From the NCBI GenBank assembly GCA_032622095.1, contig CP136066.1, forward strand, positions 49,510,911 to 49,574,910: a stretch of DNA of 64,000 nucleotides, given 5' to 3'. Origin of the DNA: Siphonodentalium dalli. Lineage: Eukaryota; Mollusca; Scaphopoda; Gadilida; Siphonodentaliidae. Positions 32,540 through 45,530 of this stretch are shown here, one piece after another. How positions within the stretch are numbered: position 1 is the first letter of the stretch; every line of letters starts with the position of its first letter. The notes beneath the pieces were generated by a model. It had not been told where the DNA came from. It saw only the letters and a list, made by a program, of their open reading frames with translations, and did not search any database. Both the position numbers and the translations under genes were made by a program.

Positions 32540-33000
32540 GGGTGTGACCAATTACTGCCCGGGTAAGCCCGGACACGCCTGGGTGGACCCGGGCTGTCCC
32601 ATGGACCCGCGGACAGTGTAATATGATGGCGTATGGTAGTAGGATACAAAATATGCATATATTATGAAAATTGACTTGCTGTGTCATCAACCGGCGGGTT
32701 TATTAAGTCTTTAAATACCGATATTGACTATAAAAGATCCCGGGAGAGTCCGGGCACACCGGGACCCGATCATATTATATACATGTATGATGACTAATGG
32801 TAGCGATGCACTTACTAAATATATACTGTGAAGATTGACACGGCATCTCGTTCACGACCGGCTTCATTAACCCCTTGGATGACGATATGCACAAGAAGAA
32901 CACAGGAGAGTCCGGGCTGCTCGAGGACAACATAATATGATGCCTTATGGTAGTGGGTTACATACTAAGTATAGGTTTCGAAAGTTTATTTGCTATGTCA
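32540..33000. repeat. Three diverged ~170 bp tandem units
   Basis: GAGAGTCCGGGC with neighbouring ATATGATG.CGTATGGTAG, GACTTGCTGTGTCATC and CCGGCGGGTTTATTAA blocks recurs in three steps. Local GC-rich palindromes (GGGTCCACCCAGG-type) are in the first unit. The 151-codon minus frame at 32203 lies across it and is not supported. Confidence 0.75.
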
Positions 33001-35648
33001 TCCACCGCCGGTTTATTAACATTGATATTAGGTAATAATCGATATATAGTTTGATGCGGTCTCTGATGTGACCGGGCTATACGGATGACCTCCAATCAAG
33101 GTGAACACATAGTGACCACGTGACTACTTATCGATTCAGAATATTGTGTAGATGTAGAGCATAAAATGATATAAATTGTTTTTACCACTGTTATAAATAG
33201 CAGTGTCGTGCGTACTCAGAGAAATAATTTTTTTTTTTTCACTTGTTCACTTAGAACTGTCACAGAAGGAGACTTCACCATTTTAAAATTGAAAATAGAT
33301 AGTTCATCATATTGAATATGTCATCAGTGGCTTCGGTTGTTCCACGTCGCCTTCTATCCCACTCAAGTTGACTGCAGCTGGACACCCAAAACGTGAATGG
33401 TGGGTTGAGCGTGCACATTACAAAGGCCATGTATATACGGAATCAACTAACTTTTAAAATTCGCTAAGTATATAAGATAAGAAGCAATGACTATCTTTAA
33501 GTTTGCTTTTATAGCACGCCAATGGGCCATGGGACTGATCGCCTGCAAGTAGCGATAATCACTGTAGTTGGGATATTTAGCTCAAAACACAACAATGATT
33601 TCATTAATAAAGGATTTAAAACAAATTACAAAGATAGCTCCTATAATATGACCACACGCTATATCGTAATTAAAACGAACCACAGCTAAACTACACCCAT
33701 AAAGGTATATCTGTGGCTTTTCTTTTACAATTCTGATCAAAATCAGTTCAGTGAGATGTATTCCCATTCAAATAAGATTATGATTATTTACACACCGCGC
33801 ACAAGGGTTCGTCGAAATAGTGGACCATAATCGTAATTTCGTGTATTCATTAGGTCAATCATACATCGGCTATGTGAGAAATCCAAGATTCAAAATGTAA
33901 ACAAACTACGTGACAACGAACCTCTCAGTTTTAAATAAAAAATAATTCCATATTTAAACTATTTTATTTCATCTCGCACGGTAGTCGATCACTTCAGTAC
34001 AGAGTAAGGCACTGATTTGTCCCAAATGTTATACCTCGTGTTGTCCACTTGATGTATCTCGCACAGGCGCGAAAATAATCAGCATGTGCTAATGGGCTAT
34101 AGTAAACATGTCTATAATTTCAAATAACCACACCCCATTGCGCAACTGACAAGTTTCAAGTGTTAACCAAAACTATATATCCGCTACCGAAAGAAAGGGT
34201 CCGGGAACTTGATACAGTTTTCAGGAGAGTTAAAACACATAATTATCTTCATTTTACTGTTGTTTGTAAAGAGTATATAACTAATGTCCGAAGCCAGGCA
34301 AATACTCACTCTTTGAGAATATATAAATTGATCCATATAGCCGACCTAATATGCTGTGAGTATTCACGTAAAAATATGTTGTTACGACTTTTTGCCAGAG
34401 TTATTCAGTTGAATTTGTTGTCAAGATAAGACGTTTCGACATATTTCGCCGTACTTTTCATTCGAAGATCAACAAGAATGTCAACGCAAAATATCCAATC
34501 AGGGATTACAAAACAAGGTTCTGATTGAATTCGAGAGGTTCAACATTTTGTCACAAGCTGAATTCGACGTGGGAAATCAGATTTTACCCACATATTTGAC
34601 TGAAAGACAACGGAATTCTTTATAGGCTATACTTTTCTGCATCAATCGAAAACCATTCTTGTCGAAAATGGTGTGAAGAGCACACAAAATGATGAACTAT
34701 GTATATCTCATTTGTGCTCCGCTCCTGACAGCAATGAAATATATTACGAAAAATGCTTACCTTTTATGGTTGTATGAGTTATTTGTTGAGAAAGACTAAT
34801 TCTACTCAAATCATCGAAAATATACACACACAAGAGAACCGTCGTACTGTAGTGCAGATGCCTGGTGAAGTATTGCAGCTGTTACACAATTATAATTTAT
34901 AGCATATTCAGATATTATGCACGCACTACTTACTTTCACCTAAGGGCGTGTGGTTTTGATACACTAAACACTGTCGTATACTCTAGCTAAATCAAATTAA
35001 TTAACAAAAAATTATATTCACATTTCTCTACTTCAGTTTGATTGAAGTATACAGCACCATGGAAAGGTGCCACTTGTGCGGACACATATCGCAAAGAAAC
35101 GCCCAAAATGAACGATCAAAGCACTGCCTTTCAATAAACTTAATTTGAGTGCACCAATATAGCAGATATTTGCGTCATCATCATTGAGATATGAGAACTC
35201 AAGATATACGTGGCATCTTATATTAGACCAGACAATAATTGACATGACCTGCGCCTGGAGCAACTTGTTGAGTACATGTTTACTTATTAGTGCAGCGGAC
35301 TCAACCGTTTTCAGAACATTTAGTCTATCGGCACCATACGCAAGCTTGTGATATTTTGAAGATTATGACATTTTGCACCAGATAACACTCGATGTAAAAT
35401 ATGCAAAAGATGATTTTGAGAGGGTTGAGGGGCAAAATTCAGCAAAAACCGCACCTTTTGAGACACAAAAACAAGATATTGCAGTCTGCAATATTGTTGA
35501 TAAATAGCGAGATTTCTCAGATTTATTGTGAAAAATAGACAAAAGGCGCAATTTTTATTATTTCCCCCCCCTTAATTCAATAACGCTTTGACTTGGGATC
35601 TCGTTTATATATCTCAGTCAAGAAAACTGCGGAGATATGTAGAGAATA
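33001..35648. other. No supported gene
   Basis: Long AT-rich stretch. Frames at 33582, 34160, 35033 and 35363 are short, without domains or clear splice pairs. Confidence 0.45.
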
Positions 35649-35776
35649 CCCGCGTAGTGTAGCTGAATAATTTATGTTTGCGAGTATGTGGCCATCTATT
35701 TGGCGAGCCTCTAGGGAGCCAAATAGATGCTCACATTCGAGCAAAAAATAAATTCTCTATTCAACTACACTGTGCG
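35649..35776. repeat. Foldback repeat, ~60 bp arms
   Basis: GCGTAGTGTAGCTGAATA...CATCTATTTGGC (left) pairs with GCCAAATAGATG...TCAACTACACTGTGC (right) around a tiny loop near 35711. Same tip as the hairpin at 3882. Confidence 0.85.
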
Positions 35777-36229
35777 GATGTTTTGTTTATCAACCGAACA
35801 AATTTAAATTTATTTTATCGCAGTTTTTGTCAAAAAACATCGCAAAATTCACAGGCTCCTTATGGAGAAGCGATGACCCACTTAGCCACTTTATCTGTAT
35901 AGTAGAGACTAATTAATTATTAAACAGTTTTGTATTCATGCGACTGCACCGCGAACTAAGATAAGATATGATAAGATACGTTTTAATGGTCTTTAAGACA
36001 CACAATGGTGTAGGACAAACTACATGTATAGATAAAAATAAACAGGAATACATGGTATATATGTGATATGTAACAGATTAACAGAAATTGTAAAGACGTG
36101 GAATATCAAATTATTTGATTTATTACTGGACATAGGTCACCTGCGGAAGGATGTCCGTATGTATTGGAGTTTGTAATTTCTCGGTGATCGATGTTTCCAG
36201 TATTTTCTTTAATTCTTGTATCTCTCTTT

Positions 36230-36830
36230 TTTAGTCGAGTTTTCAAAAACTCGACTTATAGTTTGACGAGGGGCGGTTGGCGGGGGGTCGGGCGAAGAGC
36301 GGGCGGGGGCGGGCGGATATAAAGAATGCCTTATAACTTTGACATTTGTGAACGGATTCAAAATTTGTTTTGGTATGTGAGCTGCTCCAATGACTATTTA
36401 CTGCCGGTAGTAATGGGTCACGTCCGAACTTTTTGACAAGTGTTATCCATCTTTGATTACTTTTTTGCAATGTTATCACCTGTTAGCGCGATAACTCAAT
36501 CAAATATTAACTGATTACAACTATATTTGACATATGAGTCTCTTGCAACAATATCTCGGACGAGTTCAAAAACTAGAATTGTCTGAATTTGTTCCCCGGA
36601 GTTATGGGCCTTAGTTTGTCTATTTTTAGCATTTTTTCACCGTTAGCGCGATAACTGAATCAAATATTTACTGATTCAAACCATATTTGATATATGAGTC
36701 TCTTGCAACAATATCTCGGACGAGTTCGAAAACCAGGTTTGTCCGAAGTTTTTCCCCGGAGTTATGGGCCTTAGTTTGTCTATTTTTAGCATTTTTTTCA
36801 CCGCTAGCGCGATAACTCAATTAAATAATA
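36230..36830. repeat. Hairpin-started array of ~162 bp units
   Basis: AGTCGAGTTTTCAAAAACTC (hairpin, 36235-36258) precedes G-rich sequence and then units beginning TTAGCGCGATAACTCAATCA near 36484, 36646 and 36807, each with CCCCGGAGTTATGGGCCTTA. Unit 2 and unit 1 are about 90% alike. Related to 22540-22960. Confidence 0.85.
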
Positions 36831-38059
36831 TGACCATACGTAAACGTAATGAAGCCCACGTAGATTAAATTTATATGGCAGTTTGCGGTCCAAAATACAT
36901 TTATAATAACAACCGCTTTTGAATTATCCCGGTATCGAAATTTAGTCGACGAAATTGCTGTGACACATTCAGATAAAAGGAAATAATGACATTTCTTCCC
37001 ATGTTCAAATATAACTTTCGAAGAAGTGTTCTTTTGTGCGACGCTGTTCAAATTTTCACAACACGGTATCTATTCGATGTGTATACATGTACTGGCAACA
37101 CCGAAGATCTGGTCTGCTTGATAGCGTGGAGATATAACATTGTCGTACAAAACGACGTATTTTATCGCACAGGGTTATAGATGCGTAAACTTAAACAAAA
37201 AATTTGGCACAAACATAATCATGTTTGATCACGAGATCTTTCACTCGTATCTATCACTACATCATACCGCATGACAGTTCAGATAAGTAAGCTATACACT
37301 GATATTGCGGAGTACTTAGACGAAAATAAAACATAATTATAAAGTACAAGTATTTTGGGCAGTATTGCTATTTAGTTAGCGAATGGGGATAATTTGAAGA
37401 GCAGAATAATGGGAACTATATCTTTGGCCGGGGGATGCGTGCAGCTATACTGCGTTTTAAACATTCTTTCCAATAATTTCTTTGCCGAGGACAGACGCTT
37501 GTGTTGACAACCCTCCCTCCCTCCCTGTTTTTTGTTTTGGGACATACGCGTTCGATTGGTGTCTCCCCCTTTTGGCTTACATCTGTATAGGCGGTTATTG
37601 TGCCTCAAAAAATTGTCACCCACATGTTTGTATTGGTTACTACTACATTTATTGTATCGGCTTCCTGTAAATAATTATGATTTTCTGAACAGGTAGCTAT
37701 AAACGCATTCCAGTTGTTGTCTTTCACTCTAACCCTGTGGGATAAAATAAACTTACATTACAATATTATCCAAGTTGTGTGTTGAAATTCGGCAGCGTTG
37801 AAAAAATTCACACCGACAATGTGACTTATAAGTTAATAAGAAAGTGATGTGACACATAACCGCACTACATGTGGAGTGATTACAGAGTGTGCTGTATAGC
37901 TCAGGATATGTTGATACACAGCTAAGTCGTGTAGTCACAAAATATCTATTCAAATCTAAGATGAATATGCTCATTTGCATAAGTTGGAGGGAATTGAGTG
38001 AGAACATGGTGACGTCATATAGTGTAGTACAGTTCACAATCTGAAGGAACAACAGCCTG
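36831..38059. other. No supported gene
   Basis: Stop-rich; a CCCT run lies at 37508-37525. Frames at 36821, 37372 and 37753 lack domains. Confidence 0.45.
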
Positions 38060-38500
38060 TCACAGTCATGTCGCAAGCATATGTGTGCTCTTCCCATATC
38101 CCAACTCAAGAACACATTGTGACATTAAGAACTAACCACGATTGAGCACAGTGACATTAACGGATTGACAGACCCATGTCATAGTTTATGTTGCAAGAAT
38201 ATGAACGCATGCATTTGACACTATCCCAATATTTGGGATATATACACAAAACCGCACGCGTGTGTTACTGGTGTCAGTATATCGAACGATTGCAATGTAA
38301 GGTCAGCACGTTCGGTTAATACCCTAAGTGTTATCCTTACGCGACGCAGGCATGCACATTGCCATAACTAGTGTATGTCGCAAGCATATGGATGCACTTA
38401 CGACACGATATCAATATCGCACGCTTGTATGGTATGGAATATATCCACAAAACCGTGCGTGCGAGTTATAGTTGTCAGTATATCGGACGGGTTCAATGGC
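38060..38500. repeat. Diverged tandem repeat (units ~125-190 bp)
   Basis: GTCGCAAGCATATG occurs near 38069, 38190 and 38381. The last two units share TATATCCACAAAACCG.(G/A)CG and GTCAGTATATCG.ACG. Confidence 0.65.
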
Positions 38501-38619
38501 GTAGGATAGCACAATCTGCCAAAAAACATTATTGTTCTCTTTAAGGGACTCATACATGAGTGGCATATACATGTATACACTATCGGCCAGTATATAAAAC
38601 AAACTGATTCTATGCATAC

Positions 38620-39479
38620 ATGTAGTAATACAAAAATATGTTAATATCGCTGTAATACAAGTAAATATATTGCTTGAGTTCTAGATACAATTTGTCCAGA
38701 TCGCATATTGGTCGTCATATGAATGCACATGTGGAAATGTAGCGGTACTTAGTATGAACTGTGGCAAGAAGCAGTTTAAGAATGAGACGATCATCAACAT
38801 GTTTTCCTACACATATGATTGCCAGAATGGTAGAAGCGGGTCTCTGATCATTTTGTATCAATTTCCCATTCCATCAATAAGAGTACACACACAAGGATTC
38901 ATTTTACCAAGACTTTTATGGATATTATGTCAGAAAAGGTCCATGTTACTTCGATCGACTAATACTATCCAACCTCGTTCACCAACCAAGCCTATACCGG
39001 CGGAAGATATGTACCATGGTGAAATGGACAAGCACAAAGTATATCTTCAATATCTGAACAAGGCCCGGTCGATTTCCTGGTTTATAATTTCAATTTCACG
39101 TTTCAAAACCAGTAACTGTTAGCTTTTCCAGTAATCTGATTGAGTCCGTCGCTACTCAATCGTTATCGATATGCAAGAACGTATGGATATCACATGCATC
39201 ATTTGAGCGTTGGTAGCGAAAGCGCCAGAAGTGGCAACTTCAATTTTCTCTCCACATACCATGTTGGTCCCTATTAAAATATTTATATAATATCATTTCG
39301 AGTTTGGCACAAGTCCATATACTTAATATTTGGGGAATTTTTACGAAGCTTATTTTGACAATAATTGTTATATAAACTCGCATTTTGAGTCATTGTGGTA
39401 ATACAACTGATAGGAATGTGTCATAACATGTCAATTATTTATTTGGAAGAAGCAAATTAGTCAACTACATTCAACTTCT
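38620..39479. other. One unexplained 122-codon frame
   Basis: A plus-strand frame with ATG at 38754 runs to 39122. It has FKNETIINMFSYTYDCQNG at the start and a basic middle, but no family is recognised, and no splice or promoter signal supports it. Confidence 0.3.
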
Positions 39480-40200
39480 ACATGACAGAAATGTTATTGA
39501 GTGGAAGAGGGTAAAATTTACGTATTATCGTATTTTGGCGGCCATCTTGGAAGCCATCTTGTATTAAGTTGACAGTTTCTGGATACAGTTAAATGTAAAT
39601 ACCTTATGTAATGATCCCACTCATTTCCATCACCGATTAATTCTAAATTTCTATAAGGAAATAGTTAGAAAATAAAAAAAGTATATTATGGCGAAAATTA
39701 ATACCACTTCCTTTAAATAATCGCATTCGAGAAAACTATCAAGGCTATGATCCAAGAAATCAACCAATGTGATGTCTAAGTGATTTGTTATCAAGATGGG
39801 AGAGAAGGATATTCCTAATCGTCACCAGTTCGATACAATCGGAAATGATGTAGGCGACATGTATGGAAAATTATCAATTTTCCCACTTCCGGTCGCCATT
39901 TTGGCGGCCATCTTTGATCGAGAGGACAAAGTTTTATATAAATATATAACATGACATCTTACCATACGCTGTACCAAAGGATTTTCCTATATTTTATATC
40001 GCAATTATATTTTTATCATGAAATCCTTCAATAGCGAACTTAAGAAATTGAGCATGGCGGCCATCTTTGTGACGTCATCAGACCACCCAGTCGCGACCCC
40101 AGGTGGTCTAACAATTTTTTTTATGAAGTAGGGACCATATACTGGCCCACCAACATGGTCTCTATATTTGTTCATGATTTTCCCACGGGAGCCCAAAATC
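39480..40200. repeat. Repeat-derived sequence with GGCGGCCATCTT motifs
   Basis: TTTTGGCGGCCATCTT, CATTTTGGCGGCCATCTT and ATGGCGGCCATCTTTG recur three times at ~350 and ~150 bp intervals. The same phrase is in the inverted-repeat elements at 41.8, 55.5 and 56.1 kb, so this is probably an old relative. Confidence 0.5.
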
Positions 40201-40280
40201 GGATATAAGCGACTCTACTATCAACTGTGTGCGACTTGTGTGCATTGTTTTGTAGTTCCAATTTACATTATGTCGTGATA

Positions 40281-40410
40281 TAATTGTTCATGATTCTCTT
40301 TACACATACATGAATGGACATTATAAGTTAGCTATAGGTTTAGCCACACGTAATTGTTCATGATTCTCTTTACACATACATGAATGGACATTATAAGTTA
40401 GCTATAGGTT
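40281..40410. repeat. Identical 60 bp tandem duplication, period 70
   Basis: TAATTGTTCATGATTCTCTT...GCTATAGGTT at 40281-40340 is repeated without change at 40351-40410. Identity over 60 bp marks this as a recent event. Confidence 0.97.
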
Positions 40411-41537
40411 ATTGCAAACTGTTGGTGGTGAAAATAAGATAATAGTTGACTAAATATAGTTCCGACGATATGTAAAAATAGATGTATCGGTCCGCAAAGT
40501 ACCATCCTTGTAACAGTGCTATATCGTAGTGCTAACGTAGACGGCGCTATGTATTATCATAGTATGGTTTTGGAGATACAATTGGCGGAAACGTCACGTG
40601 ATTTTACCGCGCCAAATCTACACGTTTATAGATATAGGCCAAACGTGTGAGGCACTGTCAAACAATAGCCTTACTTTGTTTTAACATTGTTTAATTCGGA
40701 TCAATCATATGGACATGTACACGGCATACACAGAGCAAGGAGGTGTGGTTACAGTTATGAGTAATTTACTGAAACAAAGAAAGATAGGTATCTTTCAGGG
40801 TTTTGTTGATCTATTCTATGGGTATTTATATAAAGGCGCATTTTGCAGAAAACAGTGACCACTAATCGAACACATGTGTCAGTATTGTCCATCGTTCTTG
40901 GAAGATATTGTCTTTACTGTAGGCATGTTGTCTATTTACCATCCGTTCAGTTGTTCTACATGTATATCTTCTTTGGTATCATATGAATCATTTTACGGCA
41001 AGTGTGTTCTTTATTTTACAGCAATAAATATACATATCTTAAATACGAACGAATATTATCATATTATTTGGCGCAGACATTAATAGCTGGTGGTGGATAT
41101 AAGTTGGTGGCGGAGATAAGATGTTGGTGGAGATAGGTTGCTGGTGGTGGATACATCCAGGTATGAAATGATGTTACCGAGATAAATATTTGTAATCACA
41201 ACAGAAGGCACATGGCGTGGTGTGGTATTCACCCCATCGTCACATAAATTCACACCAACTATAAATTTATGTGGTCGCCTGACGTCAAATACGGGGGTGC
41301 ACGATCAACGTCACAATTGATCGAAACTTTAAGTACAACGGTCATACATGTAACCCCAACGCTTGACATACTGCACCCGATATTTCGCGCACGTTCTCTT
41401 CAACACCGCGTACCCGGTGACCGATTAGAAGGTACTAGTCTGGTAATAGTGCGATTTTGAATACATTATGTTATCCTACTTATAGAGTTATTACGTCTAA
41501 GGTCAGAGTTAGTCACAGTGACTTGCGAAAAGATATT
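40411..41537. other. No supported gene; GGTGG-rich patch
   Basis: A purine-rich patch (GGTGGTGGATA variants, 41070-41170). Frames at 40874 and 41269 lack domains. Confidence 0.45.
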
Positions 41538-43025
41538 AGTCATGAGCTAATAGGGGTGCCATTGCACCCCCCCTGGGACTTAACTTCACTCCACTCATTT
41601 TGTTTCTTATTATGTCCTTCAACTTTTAAGCATTGTTAACAAGAAAAAAACAATGGCCGTATAGACTCCAGACAAGATGGCGTCCATCATTCCGCCGTTT
41701 TTCAGACCAGACCCTACATGTAAGTCAGATTTATGCAAATTATAGCGGGAAAATGTAACAAAATGTATACAAATGTATATATTTTCTTGAAGCTAAGATA
41801 TAATGACACTTTTCTGTGCTAAAATTGAAACTCACCACCCAAGATGGCCGCCAAAATGGCCGCCGGAAGTTGAAAATATGATATTTTTTCACAAATATCT
41901 TCTAGATCGATTCATGCTGTTTGGAACTGGTTGAGTAATATGACTTTATGTTGTGTTTTATATATTAACTAATCATTGGAGCAATTAAATATGCAATTAT
42001 TGGAGTCTTTGCCCCTTCCGATCCTCAAAATTTTCATTTTATTTTGGTATATCTGGAAGGGCTCACCATTGGTGATGTGTATATGTATACCTGGATTGAC
42101 TTTATGCTCATTGCTATGGCGAATAGGTATACAATGAGTGACTGTATTATCGTGAATGTGGTGAATATGTATACATAGAGTGACTATATGGTCATGTGTC
42201 GGGTGTAGGTGTATACCTGGTGTTCATGCATGGTGATTCGTAGCTGTGTCGTCATCTGTGGTATGTACGGGTATAACCAAGTTTGGCTGTATGATCAGGT
42301 GTACGTTTATAAAGTGGGTGACTATGTTGTCATTTGTGTGGTGTTTATGTACATATGGAGTGACGCAGGTAATGGGTGGGTTGTACATGTGTACCTTGGG
42401 TGGCTATCACTTTCCACAATAACTCAAGGATATGTTAATAAATAGAGTTCTCCATATTGATGGTGTTTATGTACATGCGGGAAATGTTAAGTGTGGAAAG
42501 CGATAGCCAGCCATTATCACAGAGTCATTCCATATATACATAAACACCACAGACATAACAATATAGTGACATACTGTATACATGTATACCTGACCCATGA
42601 CCACGGATGACCATACAGCCACGTGTAACAATGCAGGCACACCGGGTATACTCATAAACATGACCCATAACCATTTAGTTACTCCTTGTATACCCATTTA
42701 TCTCACCATTGGCCATAAGGTCATCCCCTGTATACATATTCGCCGCTCACATGGTCAAATAGACAAACAATATATACATCAACACCACAACAATGACCAT
42801 AAAGTCACTCCGGGTATACACATGCACCTCACCCATTGCCATATAACCACTCGCTTCATACACATACCCTCACCCATGGCACCTGGTTTACTCCTTCGCC
42901 TGACTATGGCCATATAGTCACCCCGTGTGTACCTATTCAATACATTCACACATGATCATGGTCAATCCTTGTATACATATTCACCTGAACATTGGACATG
43001 TCACTCCCTGTATCCATATTTCGCG
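41538..43025 (+). mobile_element. Inverted-repeat element with two-way minisatellite core, truncated copy
   Basis: Starts AGTCATGAGCTAATAGGGGT and matches, in inverted orientation, the full element at 53807-56379. About 1 kb present there (54900-55980) is absent here; the join is at CTGGAAGGGCTCACCATTGG. The core is ~60 bp units (GTGACTATATGGTCATGGGT with GTATATGTATACC) in one orientation at 42080-42440 and the other at 42540-43020, meeting at TTCCACA..CTCAAGGATATGTT. Its right terminus is lost where the helicase relic begins. The 106-codon frame at 42597 is minisatellite. Confidence 0.85.
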
Positions 43026-43159
43026 ACCTGAGTTCCAATCTGTTCTAAGTACCGTTCTGGTACGAAACGTCCGTTGGGGTACCATTGGAACCGGAATTCT
43101 ACAAGATGGTCGCAACACCGAAACGATATTTCGAATAATAACGCCGTAAAACACGGTTA

Positions 43160-45530
43160 TTTGTTGTCCGAAGAATTTCTTACTCAAGTTTTCTTGTTTG
43201 CAGTTGACGATGGATAGGCCATTGAGGTACCTGACTCTGCTCAATGCCATATAGCTAATGCCGGTGAAATAGCATTTTCTAATGAAACAACTGCTTTATC
43301 AAGAGTCAACCCTTGAACTTTATGTACAGTACAAGCATAGGCTAACATTAATGGAAACTGTCTTTTTATTCCTCTACTATAATTACCTTCAACATTAACC
43401 TCTATTGGCTGAAGTTTGACAACTAAATCTCCATTGGAAGCTCTTTCCATCATATCATGATCAATAGATTGATCATCAAATGTAACGATAACCTGCTTTG
43501 TTTTATTTCATTTGCATCCATGTTTTTTAATTCAACAATATTTCCCATAACACCATTGACAAGACCTTGATTAATATTAATATTTCTGACCTACATCACT
43601 CTTGCACCAAGAGCTAATTGCAATTGGATGGCAGACAAGAGTCCGTATGTTTAAATGGAGTGACTTTCCTTTTCAAACTTCCATGCTCATTATTATTTAT
43701 GTAATCTTCAGCCATACAGTCATAAATATTTCCAGAAAAGTTTTCGTTCATCACTTGTGTATTGTAAGCATTTACATACTTTTTGTACAGCATATGTGGA
43801 TGGCATCATCAAGTTGCCTGTCCAGGCAAGTATACAGTATATCCATGTCAGAGATTTGAAGTTGTTTATCTTTCTTTTTGACTCTGCACCTATTTATCGC
43901 ATGTGCAAATGCACCATCTTCCTTCTGGTGCATGACCTGTGTGAGTTCTGCAATTTCAAATTCATTATTGAAAATGTCATCAGGAGTTTTTGTTTTTACA
44001 TACAATCTGCTTTCTAAAGGAACTCTGACAGGAGGAAGTTGGTAAAAGTCGCCAACTAGAATGGTGGCCACACCTCCAAGAAGTACTTTATTTGATGTTT
44101 TCTTGATCGAATTGACCTTTCATGTAAATACAACAGAAGCCGTTTATGTATCATACTAACTTCATCAAGTATAACAACATACAAACTGCGAAGATTACAT
44201 CTCATGGTGCTGACTATATTCTCTGTAAGTCTTATTGGTGGTAATTGTAGTGTTATGGGTATTTTGAAAGTTGAATGCAATGTCGACCCATTGATGTTAT
44301 GGGCTGCATTGCCTGTAGGAGCGACTAAGAGAACGGTTGTATCGTCAGGTTCACAGCAACTTGTGATAACAGTCTTGTCATTTCATAATATATACACTTT
44401 ATCAAATGCGATTTCCCCACACCTGCTCCACCAGTCAAAAATAGATGATGACTAGGGGATGGATTTCCACATTGTACTCTATCTAAACACCAATTTCTTG
44501 TTTCATAAAATATATGTCTCTGTTGAACATTTAAAGACCTCAACATAGGTAGGATATCATCAAATGAAAACTTCATTGGGGCTTTGTCAACAACTGAATG
44601 TTCAGTTTTAGTAGATGAAAAATCAACATCACAATCAAGATTTTCATCATCCTTTACTGTTGAACTGATTTTGTTCATCATCTCTAATATTTCATTCTCT
44701 GCCTCTGGAAAGAGTCTTGACCATGCATCCTCAGCATTGATATGGTTCATCAATTCTTGAGCATTTTGAACATCAGTGGTGTGAGGCTCGAAAGGTGTTC
44801 GATTTGCATCAACAATATTTCTAACAGAATCCTTACTTTGATAAAGTCTGACATAGCCACTCTCATAAAAATCTTGATACTGAACGAAAGGAAGTGGCTT
44901 GAGTTGTCTATCAAATATGTGTGGTAGATACAATTGGAGAATACTGTGATAAAATTTCTCTGAAGCAGTGGACTCTGGAAATCTTGGAAATTTTAATATA
45001 GCACCATCTGATCTTGTTCTCCTTTGAACATAACCTAGACCATTCTCTAATCTAAATACTGTTTCAGTTATTGCGGGCCCCATTGTTTTGTCTGCACCTT
45101 TAGGGACCTGTGACTTTGCAAGTACTCTGTACTCAGAACAGAAGATAGCCAAGCAAATATTTTCAAATTCTTTGATTTTGGGTCTTTCTTTATATTTGTC
45201 AGGCATATTAGTGATGCTGATATTTGTTGTGTTCTCATTGATGTATCTAATTGGCAAGCTCATTCTGGTTGGATTCTCTCCAACTGGAACATAGTACTTG
45301 GCGAGAACTTTCTTTCATATTAAAATTGCAAACTCGGAAAATACTTTCTTGTGCAGTTATTTCCATCTTATTGAGGTATGTTCGACCAAGCTTTCTCATT
45401 GTGTCTTTTGCACTCACATTGCCTTCTTCCGCTTCTTTCTGTGTTTGACTCAGCAGAGTACTCATGTGGTGCTCATTTTTTGAAATATATCTGTCAACAT
45501 AGCAAATGCAACTGTAAACGAGTCTTTGCC
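43160..45530 (-). pseudogene. Helitron-type PIF1 helicase relic (frameshifted)
   Basis: Minus-strand pieces in changing frames give, in order, YVDRYISKNEHHMSTLLSQT and TAQESIFRVCNF; AIFCSEYRVLAKSQ, FPRFPESTASEKFYHSILQL; then SLNVQQRHIFYETRNW; Walker A TGGAGVGKSHLI; motif II YVVILDEVSM; motif III GDFYQLPPV and ELTQVMHQK; YACTVHKVQGLTL; and ALSRVRYLNGL. This is the helicase half of Helitron Rep/Hel proteins, which unwinds DNA during rolling-circle transposition. At least four frame changes make it inactive. The N-terminal HUH Rep endonuclease and element ends were not found, so a captured host-type PIF1 cannot be fully excluded, although the AQES..R and EKFYHS segments favour Helitron. Confidence 0.85.

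Noticed and set aside
32203-32658. 151-codon minus frame
   Set aside because: Overlaps GC-rich tandem units and has no recognisable domain.
37753-38115. 120-codon minus frame with many cysteines
   Set aside because: Lies partly in the tandem repeat at 38.06 kb, with no regular cysteine pattern.
42597-42917. 106-codon frame with repeated H and T residues
   Set aside because: Translation of the ~60 bp minisatellite; the same peptide appears from the mirror element at 54080-54328.
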